Made by a program: the position numbers and the translations under genes. From an uncultured Prevotella sp. (lineage in GTDB: Bacteria > Bacteroidota > Bacteroidia > Bacteroidales > Bacteroidaceae), in contig OMZO01000011.1 of NCBI GenBank assembly GCA_900315525.1, forward strand, positions 1 through 64,000: a DNA stretch of 64,000 nucleotides. Reading direction: 5' to 3'. Shown one piece after another: positions 1 to 7,730 of this stretch (positions are counted from its first letter, which is position 1; the number at the start of each line of letters is the position of its first letter). Under the pieces are notes generated by a model that saw only the letters and a program-made list of their open reading frames with translations, made no database searches and was not told the DNA's origin.

Positions 1-186
1 AATACTAGTCAGATCACGAAGGCTGTCACGGTTGCTCAGCTGCCCGAACATCATGACAAGCAACTGGTTCCAGCATGTGAAATGCTTCACGTATTTGTTT
101 CCTTCGTATTTCATTACAATTCTATCAAAGATTCTCTGTGGCAAGAACTCTATAAGTTGAGCGAAGATATATTTTCCGGTGTTCAT
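1..186 (-). CDS. IS4-type transposase (DUF4372), N-terminal part, cut by window edge
   Basis: Reading the minus strand from the ATG at 186 to the edge gives 62 open codons beginning MNTGKYIFAQLIEF and including KYVKHFTCWNQ and FGQLSNRDSLRDL. This is the DUF4372 N-terminus that precedes the DDE domain of many Bacteroidota IS4-family transposases (family knowledge). The DDE domain would lie to the left of the window, so it cannot be said whether the element is intact. A promoter-like pair sits just upstream at 213-244. The element end is probably near 300-312, where ACTAGTGTCCACT lies, but no matching inverted repeat is visible because the other end is outside. It borders the accessory spike locus. 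Confidence 0.85.
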   Translation of the reverse strand, partial: MNTGKYIFAQLIEFLPQRIFDRIVMKYEGNKYVKHFTCWNQLLVMMFGQLSNRDSLRDLTSI

Positions 187-212
187 CGAATGACTGATTT
201 GCTTTTGGATTG

Positions 213-244
213 CAAAAGTAGTCAATTCAAATCGTCACCATCAA
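213..244 (-). promoter_or_regulatory. Promoter of the IS transposase
   Basis: On the minus strand TTG (242-244) is followed after 21 nt by TACTTTTG (213-220), matching the Bacteroidota -33/-7 pattern, and the transposase ATG follows 27 nt later. Confidence 0.6.
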
Positions 245-357
245 TTTTACGCTCTAAAACTCTATATTTAAGTAATTTACAAACATTTCCGCTATTTTTT
301 AGTGGACACTAGTGTTGTAATTTTAATATGCAATTTTACTCTTATAAGTATAATCTA

Positions 358-387
358 ATTTATATAATATTATAATATTATATAAAT
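358..387. repeat. 30-bp perfect A/T-only palindrome
   Basis: The left half ATTTATATAATATTA is followed directly by its exact reverse complement TAATATTATATAAAT. A smaller palindrome, TATAGTACTATA, lies at 398-409. Both sit just outside the probable IS end. Confidence 0.9.
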
Positions 388-480
388 CTAAATTACTTAT
401 AGTACTATAATATTAATTTCTCTTCTTATTAATTCCACTATCCGATGCCATTTCACATTATCACACTAAAAAAAACAAAA

Positions 481-504
481 ATGTCAAGATGTCAAGATGT
501 CAAG
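481..504. repeat. Three tandem copies of ATGTCAAG
   Basis: Three exact 8-bp copies, with the start of a fourth (ATGG) following. Confidence 0.9.
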
Positions 505-515
505 ATGGTGTACTA

Positions 516-640
516 CCCTAGAAAAAGTTGAATGTTTTTTTACCTTAACCCTGCCATAGGTTGAATGCCTGTTGAGTACCTTAATTCTAATCCCTGGCAG
601 AAGTTGAATGATTTTCTCTTAACCCTTGTTTTTGTTGAAT
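516..640. repeat. Four-copy array CCCT-N7-GTTGAAT
   Basis: CCCT occurs at 516, 549, 592 and 623, and GTTGAAT at 527, 560, 603 and 634. The gap within each unit is always exactly 7 nt while the spacing between units varies (33, 43, 31 nt). Fixed internal and variable external spacing suggests a bipartite protein-binding site rather than simple tandem duplication. It lies upstream of the sigma-like gene at 791. Confidence 0.8.
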
Positions 641-662
641 AGGCTCCTGCCGAAGACCTGAT

Positions 663-704
663 TTGGCAAATAGTTGGCAAATAATTGGCATTTCGTTGCG
701 GTGC
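663..704. repeat. TTGGCA-type direct repeats with 11-bp period
   Basis: TTGGCAAATA at 663 and 674, TTGGCATTTC at 685 and a degenerate TTGCGGTGC at 696 recur every 11 bp, about one helical turn, so they would face the same side of the DNA. They end about 24 bp before the putative -7 box of the sigma-like gene. Confidence 0.75.
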
Positions 705-727
705 AGCGGGATGCCTTTTTTTATGCC

Positions 728-735
728 TAAATTTG
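728..735 (+). promoter_or_regulatory. Probable -7 element of the sigma-like/M15 unit
   Basis: TAAATTTG matches TAnnTTTG and lies 55 nt before the ATG at 791. No TTG occurs at the ideal -33 distance, which would fit a promoter that needs an activator bound at the upstream repeats (inference). Confidence 0.45.
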
Positions 736-790
736 CACTCGAAAGCTTTCAAACAATAAACAACGAGTACAAATCAAAAAAAAGAAGAAA

Positions 791-1171
791 ATGAAATACA
801 AGTTTATTCTACAGGAGATGAAGGAGGCGAGTGATCCTAATGTGCAGGCTTTTCTGAAGGATGTGGAGCGGATGAAACGGCTGACGAAACAGGAGAAGGA
901 TTTCTATCTGAAGACGCGATACTTGTCAAGCTCCGTCAAGAAACTGGTAGAGGATTTCATACCCTACGTTATCTATGTGGCATACAGCTACAGCCAAAAG
1001 ACGAAGACGCTCCAGATGCTCGACCTGATCAATGAAGGAATCCTCGGTGCTTACGCTGCCTTTGACTATAGCGCCAAGTATGGCATACTGTCAAAGAGAA
1101 GGGTGCAGGGATCCATCAAGAACTACATCAGGAGAAGTATGAACCGGACAGACGGACAAATTGTATTTTGA
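791..1171 (+). CDS. Sigma-70 region 1.2/2-only protein
   Basis: A 126-residue protein that aligns by eye with the front half of a sigma-70 core: LTKQEKDFYL (31-40) resembles region 1.2, LVEDFIPYVIYVAYSYSQ (52-69) region 2.1, and LQMLDLINEGILGAYAAFDY (74-93) the RNA-polymerase-binding region 2.2. Basic SKRRVQGSIKNYIRRSM (101-117) sits where regions 2.3/2.4 read the -10 element. Regions 3 and 4 are absent and the frame stops cleanly 6 nt before the M15 gene, so this may be a natural short protein rather than a broken sigma factor. It could act as a weak sigma factor, a decoy for core polymerase or a target of the STAS/phosphatase pair downstream (inference). The region-2 resemblance is good; the function is open. 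Confidence 0.65.
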   Translation: MKYKFILQEMKEASDPNVQAFLKDVERMKRLTKQEKDFYLKTRYLSSSVKKLVEDFIPYVIYVAYSYSQKTKTLQMLDLINEGILGAYAAFDYSAKYGILSKRRVQGSIKNYIRRSMNRTDGQIVF

Positions 1172-1177
1172 AATATT

Positions 1178-1753
1178 ATGAACGAAGTAAGTATTAACAA
1201 ACAAGCAAAACTCTCCGAGCATTTGGCTTCGCCGAGTGAGGCTGCGCTCGGCCATTCAAGCGAGCTTGATGGCTCTCACTTATCGCCTCACTTTTCTCTC
1301 GGAGAGTTGATAAAGACGAAGCATGTGACAGCGGATGGGAATATCCCGAGTCATGAAGTGATTGAAAATCTGAAGCGGCTGTGCTGGTGGTTGGAGGAGC
1401 TGAGGTATAGTTATAATACGCTCTACTGTCTGCAGTCGGGGGAGGATTATGAGACCTCGGAGAATGTCGAGGGGATTGTGATTAACTCTGGCTATCGCTC
1501 GCCGGCGGTGAATAAGCTGGCGGGTGGGGTAGCGACCTCTAATCATGTGACGGGGTGTGCGGTGGATATCCGTGTCTCAGGTAAGGAGCAGATGATCCGC
1601 TATGCATGCATCTTGCTCGACATCGCTGACGGCACTGGTAAGGAGTTCGATGAGTTATTGCTGGAGCAGCATGGGAACATCTGCTGGGTGCACTTCGCCG
1701 TGAGGCCGCCCTCGCAGCAGAATAGACGGAGAATCAGCTTCTTGCGACAATAG
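1178..1753 (+). CDS. M15-family peptidase (peptidoglycan carboxypeptidase/endolysin-like)
   Basis: A 191-residue protein with the M15_3 signature: SGYRSPAVNKLAGG (104-117), then SNHVTGCAVDI (121-131) giving zinc ligands His123 and Asp130, and WVHF (170-173) giving His172. The family cleaves D-Ala-containing peptide bonds in peptidoglycan and is common as phage endolysins and in contractile-system loci. No signal peptide is visible, as expected for a phage-like lysin. The N-terminus carries about 23 extra residues between LSEH (12-15) and LSPH (35-38), encoded by a palindromic DNA segment (see repeat). It follows the sigma-like gene by 6 nt and ends at a terminator hairpin. Confidence 0.85.
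   Translation: MNEVSINKQAKLSEHLASPSEAALGHSSELDGSHLSPHFSLGELIKTKHVTADGNIPSHEVIENLKRLCWWLEELRYSYNTLYCLQSGEDYETSENVEGIVINSGYRSPAVNKLAGGVATSNHVTGCAVDIRVSGKEQMIRYACILLDIADGTGKEFDELLLEQHGNICWVHFAVRPPSQQNRRRISFLRQ
1210..1307. repeat. Nested inverted repeats inside the M15 gene (palindromic insertion)
   Basis: An outer exact 10-bp inverted repeat (ACTCTCCGAG at 1210-1219, its complement at 1298-1307) encloses two hairpins: GCCGAG/CTCGGC (1231-1236, 1247-1252) and GCCATTCAAGC/GCTTGATGGC (1251-1261, 1264-1273). The frame stays open through it. Confidence 0.75.
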
Positions 1754-1773
1754 AGACGCGGAGACAAAGAAAA

Positions 1774-1805
1774 TAGGGCTTGCAGGGGATTGCCAGCGAG
1801 CCCTA
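1774..1805 (+). terminator. Terminator of the sigma-like/M15 unit
   Basis: TAGGGCTTGC (1774-1783) pairs with GCGAGCCCTA (1796-1805), with one G-U pair and a 12-nt loop, followed by a T-rich stretch. The same 10-bp stem recurs at 41351-41376. Confidence 0.75.
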
Positions 1806-1925
1806 TATTTTAATTAAACGAAAACGTTTGCGTAAAAAAACGACAGAAAGGAGAGGGAAGAGGTGGAATTTGTCGCTTATTTTTGAGATGTCGCAACATT
1901 GTCATAAAAAAAGCGGTCAAAAATC

Positions 1926-1956
1926 TTGGGGTGTATTGTTTTTTTTCTTATTTTTG
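1926..1956 (+). promoter_or_regulatory. Promoter of the spike operon
   Basis: TTG (1926-1928), a 20-nt spacer and TATTTTTG (1949-1956) form a full Bacteroidota promoter 48 nt before the ATG at 2005. It argues against translation from the in-frame upstream ATG at 1780, which lies inside the preceding terminator. Confidence 0.75.
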
Positions 1957-2004
1957 CAAGCAGATTTTGACAATAATAAATATGTAATAACTAAAAAAGT
2001 AATT

Positions 2005-5000
2005 ATGGCTAGATTAAGACTTACGGTGGGGAAGATCACCGTTTCGACAGAAAAGGAGACTGGCAAGCTTGTATTGCCAGTGAGCCTGCTGAATATGTCG
2101 ATCTACGAGATGAGTCTTGTGAACTTCAGTTTCAAGAAGAAAATGTACCAGCCGACAGAGGTGTTGGCCGACTTGCGTATCTGCAATAGCGAAAAGTCGA
2201 ACAGTATATGGAAACCTCTTCAGCGTAACCAAATAGAAATGCTCTTCAAGCATAAGCAAGTGAAGCTCGAGGCAGTGAGAAACGACGGCGACGAGACCGA
2301 CGGCGAGCTCATCGACATCGTGGGCGACGACTACTACGTGCAGGAGGTGCGTCCTTGCTACTATCCCGACTCGATGGTGGTGAAGCTGAAGATATACAGT
2401 CTGGACAAGTTGCTGACGCTGACGCGCCAGTGCAAGTCGTGGACGGCGAAGAAGCTCAGCGATCATATCCTGAAGAAAGAGTTGCCCAACTACCCGGTAC
2501 CTTATAATAATACCGAGAGCGTGATGTGCGTGAAATGCGACACTTCGCATATGAAGCATCTGGTGAAGAACGGACAGGAGCATATCTTCCCGTATCTCGT
2601 ACAGTATAACGAGAGCTTCTACGACATGCTGATCCGTACCTGCAACCGCTGGGGTGAGTTTGTGTACTGGGAGGACGGCAAGCTGAACATCGGCTGCAAT
2701 ACGGATGACGCCAAGGAGATCAGTGGCTACCACTCGATCACCTTCCAGGACTATACGACAGAGCAGACGAAGGGAAGCACCTACGTCTCGGAGGCGCCTT
2801 ATGACAAGAATGTGCTGAAAAGTGTGGTGAATAAGGATGGTGCTGCGAAGATCTTCGCTACAATGATGAACGCGGTGAGCACGGAGGACGGTGCTGACTT
2901 CTACTGGCTCAGGAAGGTAGGGCAGCTGCTGACCAACAGCAAGTCAATCACGAACTTCGTCTTCGACACCGCCGTGAACGACCTGATAGCTTACTCACAG
3001 GCTGAGTCGTTGTTCGCCCAGCGCAACCGCAAGCATAATAAAAACTACTTCGAGAAAGAGAAGAAGTATATCTCGACGCTCGACGAGCAGTACAGCGATG
3101 GCAAGTATAATCAGTTCTCTGAGAGTAAACCTATCGTCGATGCTGAGAAGTATGCACAAATCCTGGTTGGCGAGATGATGGCTGAGCAGAACATCGTCGA
3201 GATCGACTACGACACGACGTGGCCAGGACTGAAACTGGGTGACGTCATCAAGGTGAACGACGAGCTCTGCATCGTCGTGGAGATCGGTACGAAGGAAGGT
3301 GAGCCGGACAAGTTCCAGGTGAAGGCCATCGCGAAGGTGAATAACGACTTCTATCCGACAATCATCCCGTCGGGACATATCCGTACGAGTGGTCCGCAGG
3401 TGGCTGTCGTCGTCGATGCTGACGACCCGCAGAAGAAGAACCGCGTGCGCCTGGAGTACCCCTGGCAGCTTTCCTCCCTGAAAAAAGGCTATGAGGACAT
3501 TGTAGCTGGCGATCTGAAAAGCTTCGACATCTCAGACGCTACGCCCTGGCTGCTCTTTGCCGCTTCGTCGGGCCCATTCCAAGGTGGTGTGCATGGCAGG
3601 CACTATCTGGCAGAGAAGGTGATCGTGAACTATGCCAACAACAATGTGGAGCGCCCCTACGTGGTGGGTAGTGTCACGACAGATACGCCCAAGGCGCTGA
3701 AGACATCGGCTGCCGTGATGGCTGCTCCTAACGGTGAATTTATAAAGGTGCACGAGGGACTGGGCGCGGGAGCCACAGCTTTCATCTCCAATTTCACGCC
3801 TGGTGCTAGTCTCATCAGCGGTTTCTTTGACTTCCCTGACGTCTTCAATCTAATCGCTTCTGACGGTCAAGACGATAAGAGCTCTGCCTTCGAAGGCGGT
3901 GTGGAGATGGGCGACAAATACGGCATCTGGAATATCAGCTGCTCGACCGACAAGCGCTCTATCAAGATCAATTCGCCCTGGGGAAATGTGGCTGTGAACG
4001 CCTTCACGGGTATCACCATCAGTGCGCCCAACGGCGACATCAAGATCAAGGGTAAGAACGTGTCGATCGAGGCAGGCAACAACCTGAGTCTCGTGTCGGG
4101 TACCAACATCAAGAACAAGTTCGCCTCGACCTATGGTGATGGCGCTGGCTACAATATGGTCAGCTTCCTGGTCGACGTCAAGAATATGGCTTCCAAGAAG
4201 CTCGGTGAACTGGCGGAAAGCGTGATCGACGTATCGCTGCTCCGTTCGCTCGTCGAAACGTTCTGGCGGCCTCAGGAGGGTGCGCTCTCGGTTCAGTCGA
4301 ACCGTTACCTGAAACTCGGGGCTGGCGGTGCAAAGCCCGGCTATCCGTATGATGCCTACAAGAATCCCCAGAAGCGCCTCCAGAAAGACATCGATGAGAG
4401 CGGTATGCTCAAAATGGGTCCGGTCATGACGAGTCTGCTTGAGAAGCTTCCGCCCATCGTTTACAAGATGGAGTATGATTATAAGGAGCAACACGCTATC
4501 TGTGTGGATAAAAAAATAGAATTCGAGGCTGCCATTACCTCTTTAGGAAAATGTGCAAATGGGAAAGAGCTTAAAAACAATGAAATTTGTAAAACATATG
4601 ACGATTTGAAGGCTAAGTTCTGGGATCCCAAGACAAAGAATATCACCGAAGCTGATTTGGGCTTTAAGGACTGTTGTAAATGTGTCGAAAGAAAAGATGT
4701 GGATATGTCTGTAGTGACGAATTTGAATCCCGGTATTGATCAGACAGATACAGCTGCGGTCAATATTCAAAAGGACTTCTTCCTTCAGCGTCGTTTTGAC
4801 TTAAAGAAAAAAGTGGTTGAGAAGGCCAACGAACTGCTGCAGAACATTATCAAGTTGCGCACAGAGCCGCAAAAGTTGGGTGACTTGAAGACCTATGGTC
4901 TCGCCCGCAGACACAGGAGTTGGCCCGCCAACTACTACGAAACCATCGAAAAAGCCTTCTCGCAAAAGAATTGCAAGGATAGTTTCTTCTTTAAGTATGC

Positions 5001-5700
5001 CTATGATCAGGACAATGTCATCACCGACGAGCGTGCTAATCTGACACAAAGAAAAATCGAGGAGCTCAACCTGCATAGCGTGGCACTGTTCCGCCGGGCT
5101 GCTCTGACCATCGTGGAAAGCTGGGGCATGGATTCACAGCCCATTGCCAAGGAGTTGAACGCTCAAAACGCGATTGTGGATACTAACATCGCCAAGAAAC
5201 CAGCCAAGCCCGTCACCGACGCTGATTTTGAGAACAACAACCTGTGGAACCTCTACGTGAGCAGCCTTGAGTTTGGCAAAGCCGTCGGTAAGCAAGGTGG
5301 ATCATGGAAAGACGCCATGGCTGAGCCCTTCAACAGCAAGACTCTCAAGATAGGTACACCTTTCAAGGAGTACGGCGCATGGGCTAATGCCAAGACGGGA
5401 CAGATACTGTTCGGAACGGGTGCTACTTACAGCATGAAGAACGACGGTACCATCAGCCTGCTCGACACCCGTTACAATCAGGGTAAGCTCTCGAGGGCTC
5501 TGAAGAACGATGCTGATAACGCTGCTTACGACAACTTGAATATTCAGGTTCAGGACAAGCTGAAGACACTCGAAGTAAAAGTTGCCAATGTAGTAAATCC
5601 CGCTGCGGACTTTGTGGTTGTTGAACTAGATGAAAATAATGCAGATGACAACAACCAAGAACAGCCCAATGTAGAAATTGATCACAATGGTGCACAATAA
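2005..5700 (+). CDS. VgrG-type hub/spike protein with long C-terminal extension
   Basis: The start at 2005 gives 1231 residues beginning MARLRLTVGKI. Residues 1-350 resemble the gp27-like hub of VgrG (FPYLVQYNESFYDMLIRTC, then a Trp-Gly-x-Phe core). About 455-560 is the gp5-like OB fold (RVRLEYPW, then NNVERPYVVGSV). About 640-705 is a short beta-helical needle (INSPWGNVAVNAFTGITI, then GDIKIKGKNVSIEAGNN). The remaining 500 residues are unlike standard VgrG: a Cys-rich stretch (about 828-900), a basic helical part, and GAWANAKTGQILFGTG near 1125. The C-terminus may be an effector or cargo adaptor. VgrG trimers tip contractile injection systems, but no sheath, tube or baseplate gene is present here. 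The DNA at about 4490-4830 is more AT-rich than its surroundings. Confidence 0.8.
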   Translation: MARLRLTVGKITVSTEKETGKLVLPVSLLNMSIYEMSLVNFSFKKKMYQPTEVLADLRICNSEKSNSIWKPLQRNQIEMLFKHKQVKLEAVRNDGDETDGELIDIVGDDYYVQEVRPCYYPDSMVVKLKIYSLDKLLTLTRQCKSWTAKKLSDHILKKELPNYPVPYNNTESVMCVKCDTSHMKHLVKNGQEHIFPYLVQYNESFYDMLIRTCNRWGEFVYWEDGKLNIGCNTDDAKEISGYHSITFQDYTTEQTKGSTYVSEAPYDKNVLKSVVNKDGAAKIFATMMNAVSTEDGADFYWLRKVGQLLTNSKSITNFVFDTAVNDLIAYSQAESLFAQRNRKHNKNYFEKEKKYISTLDEQYSDGKYNQFSESKPIVDAEKYAQILVGEMMAEQNIVEIDYDTTWPGLKLGDVIKVNDELCIVVEIGTKEGEPDKFQVKAIAKVNNDFYPTIIPSGHIRTSGPQVAVVVDADDPQKKNRVRLEYPWQLSSLKKGYEDIVAGDLKSFDISDATPWLLFAASSGPFQGGVHGRHYLAEKVIVNYANNNVERPYVVGSVTTDTPKALKTSAAVMAAPNGEFIKVHEGLGAGATAFISNFTPGASLISGFFDFPDVFNLIASDGQDDKSSAFEGGVEMGDKYGIWNISCSTDKRSIKINSPWGNVAVNAFTGITISAPNGDIKIKGKNVSIEAGNNLSLVSGTNIKNKFASTYGDGAGYNMVSFLVDVKNMASKKLGELAESVIDVSLLRSLVETFWRPQEGALSVQSNRYLKLGAGGAKPGYPYDAYKNPQKRLQKDIDESGMLKMGPVMTSLLEKLPPIVYKMEYDYKEQHAICVDKKIEFEAAITSLGKCANGKELKNNEICKTYDDLKAKFWDPKTKNITEADLGFKDCCKCVERKDVDMSVVTNLNPGIDQTDTAAVNIQKDFFLQRRFDLKKKVVEKANELLQNIIKLRTEPQKLGDLKTYGLARRHRSWPANYYETIEKAFSQKNCKDSFFFKYAYDQDNVITDERANLTQRKIEELNLHSVALFRRAALTIVESWGMDSQPIAKELNAQNAIVDTNIAKKPAKPVTDADFENNNLWNLYVSSLEFGKAVGKQGGSWKDAMAEPFNSKTLKIGTPFKEYGAWANAKTGQILFGTGATYSMKNDGTISLLDTRYNQGKLSRALKNDADNAAYDNLNIQVQDKLKTLEVKVANVVNPAADFVVVELDENNADDNNQEQPNVEIDHNGAQ

Positions 5701-5718
5701 TTTAAATAAATAAGGAAT

Positions 5719-7695
5719 ATGGCAGATTATATATTCGATGACTGGAAGACCATGCTTGGCAGTTTTCAGGACTGTGTTCAGAAGGATCTGGAAGAGATTC
5801 ACAAGCAGAAGGCTGAGATTCAACAGATGAAAGCCGACCTCTATAAGGAGATGGAAGGCTTCAAGTATTATCGCGACGAGCAATGTCTGATACTCTCTGC
5901 TCCGAAGGTGATCATCGGCAATGTCGATGAGAGCGGCGACCTCATATCAAGTATGGGTGAGGTCATTATCAAGGGACAGGGCGTGGAGCTCAACGGTGTG
6001 GGTGAGACAGGACGCATCCTCAGCCGTGCACCCATCATCCAGCAGACGGCCGTCGATCCAGGCAGTGATGGCATGGAGAACGTCGTCTGTGAGACGTCGG
6101 TTATCTCATCGCAGGCTTGCAACATCGTGCTCGAGAGCAACGACGCTACCGATGCCTTCTCGATGACACCTGCATCAGCAGGCAAGGGCGGCATCCGTAT
6201 CCATGCGGATAACGCCATGCAGCTGGAGGCTGCGGTATCCAGTGAGCTGCGTAAGAGCAGGATAGAGGATTCGGTGGATACGCTCAAAGCGCAGATCTCC
6301 GATCTCGAGGACCAGAAGACAGCGCAGAAGAGTCAGGTGGACGGTGCGTTCGCCACGATGAAGAAGCTGCTCGACAAGCAGGAGGAACTGGATTCTGACG
6401 ACGCTATGGTGGGCCGCGTGAACACCATGGATATGCTCGACGTGAACGAAGATGTGCAGTCGGCACTGTCGGTGCTCTGTCAGGCTACGATGGACTATGT
6501 GACTACCATCTCGCGACTGGCAGAAGCCAACCGCCAGAAGAAGGCGCTGGAGACGGAGAAGGGCAACATCAAGGCGGGTGACGACTTCAAGAAGAATACC
6601 ACCGGTGCCACGATGAATATCACGGCAGAGTCCATCAACGTGGCCACAGCCGACGCCGACGGCAACCTGCACACCAACATGGAGGCTGGCATCAGAATAA
6701 GGACTCCTAGAATGGGCGTCACGATGATCGACGATGAGGGCAAACTCGTGGAGGGCGGCGACTTCTCAGTGAGGACAGAGAACGTCAACCTGAGGACGTT
6801 TGACGCAGAGAACGAGGGTAAGAACCTGAACGTGAAGGGAAGCGTGAACATCACCTCTAAGAACGTGAATATCGAAGCCATCGACTACGAGGCGAACGAC
6901 AAGGCTTATACGGAGAAGGAACTGACTGCCGACAGCAAGGTGAGCATCATCGCCAAGACCGTCGAGGTGGCTACGACGAATCCGAAGAGTATCGAGCGCG
7001 ACGACAATGGCAATATCACCAAGGGCGAATATACGGCTGAGGGCGACGTGATCTTCAAGTCGAAGAACTTCACCGTGGAGAGTCTGGACTACGAGATAGC
7101 CGACGGCAAGCCGAAGGTGAAGGCACTGACGAAGGACGGCAAGATCGCCATCCGTGCCGAGAAGACCGACGTGATGGCAGCCGACGCCGAAGGCAAGGCT
7201 ACAGGCAGCATCAGCCTGAATGCAAAGGCCGTCAGCGTGAAGTCGATGGATGTGGACAAGGAGAAGCTCACCGACTCGGCACTCGCCGCAGGCAGCACGA
7301 TGACACTCGTATCGGAGAAGATGTTCTTAGGTGCGAAGTCGAAGGACGTGAAGTCGAAGAAGCTGCAGGCTGTCAGCGAGGAGATGGGACTCTTTGCCGA
7401 CAAGACCTTCGAGGCCCAGCAGGGCGACGGCAAGGCTGTCGTGCAGCTCGCCGACAGCAAGGCTGCCCTGGGTGGCGACGAGACGCAGATCTACGGCAAG
7501 ACCACCATCAACAAGGACACCGAGGTCAAGGGCGAGATCAAGGCTCCAAAGGCTACCATCGACAACCTGGAGGCCAAGACGTCGCTCAAGACGCCCAACA
7601 TCACCGACGGTACAGCTATGGGCGGCGGTGGCGGCGGCGGCAGCCTGAGTGCGAAGCTCAAGACTGAGGATGCCCCAGAAGAGAATAAAAAGTAA
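5719..7695 (+). CDS. Hub-less spike-like beta-helical protein
   Basis: 658 residues, 18 nt after the VgrG-type gene. An N-terminal coiled coil (about 10-45) precedes beta-rich strands of the kind found in VgrG needles (KVIIGNVDESGDLIS, GEVIIKGQGVEL). A second long coil follows (about 185-290) and then repeated strand units: GATMNITAESINVATAD, GSVNITSKNVNIEAIDY, GDVIFKSKNFTVESLDY, GSISLNAKAVSVKSMDV. The tail has QIYGKTTINKDTEVKGEIKA and a run of seven glycines. It lacks the gp27 hub and OB fold, so it is probably a partner or extension of the spike rather than a second VgrG. No catalytic motif is seen. Exact role unknown. Confidence 0.65.
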   Translation: MADYIFDDWKTMLGSFQDCVQKDLEEIHKQKAEIQQMKADLYKEMEGFKYYRDEQCLILSAPKVIIGNVDESGDLISSMGEVIIKGQGVELNGVGETGRILSRAPIIQQTAVDPGSDGMENVVCETSVISSQACNIVLESNDATDAFSMTPASAGKGGIRIHADNAMQLEAAVSSELRKSRIEDSVDTLKAQISDLEDQKTAQKSQVDGAFATMKKLLDKQEELDSDDAMVGRVNTMDMLDVNEDVQSALSVLCQATMDYVTTISRLAEANRQKKALETEKGNIKAGDDFKKNTTGATMNITAESINVATADADGNLHTNMEAGIRIRTPRMGVTMIDDEGKLVEGGDFSVRTENVNLRTFDAENEGKNLNVKGSVNITSKNVNIEAIDYEANDKAYTEKELTADSKVSIIAKTVEVATTNPKSIERDDNGNITKGEYTAEGDVIFKSKNFTVESLDYEIADGKPKVKALTKDGKIAIRAEKTDVMAADAEGKATGSISLNAKAVSVKSMDVDKEKLTDSALAAGSTMTLVSEKMFLGAKSKDVKSKKLQAVSEEMGLFADKTFEAQQGDGKAVVQLADSKAALGGDETQIYGKTTINKDTEVKGEIKAPKATIDNLEAKTSLKTPNITDGTAMGGGGGGGSLSAKLKTEDAPEENKK

Positions 7696-7730
7696 TAGTT
7701 AAAAGTTAATAGTGAATAATAAGATAGCAT

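Larger units (their letters stand above)
187..790. other. AT-rich non-coding region with several repeat arrays
   Basis: About 600 nt without a credible gene between the IS fragment and the sigma-like gene. It holds the IS promoter, a very AT-rich core (about 310-480) with two palindromes, then three short repeat arrays and the promoter-like TAAATTTG at 728-735. The short open frames here have no recognisable protein features and are not called. Confidence 0.7.

Noticed and set aside
516..704. CRISPR array
   Set aside because: Repeats are short bipartite motifs, spacers are irregular and there are no cas genes.
540..752. 70-codon minus-strand frame in the repeat region
   Set aside because: It is basic and low in structure, runs through the repeat arrays, and has no promoter or motif.
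1780..2004. Extended N-terminus of the VgrG-type protein
   Set aside because: The extension lies over a terminator stem and the promoter at 1926-1956 and has no family similarity.
2005..7695. Complete type VI secretion system or phage
   Set aside because: Only spike components are present; sheath, tube, TssK/baseplate, membrane complex, ClpV, capsid and terminase genes are all missing from the window.
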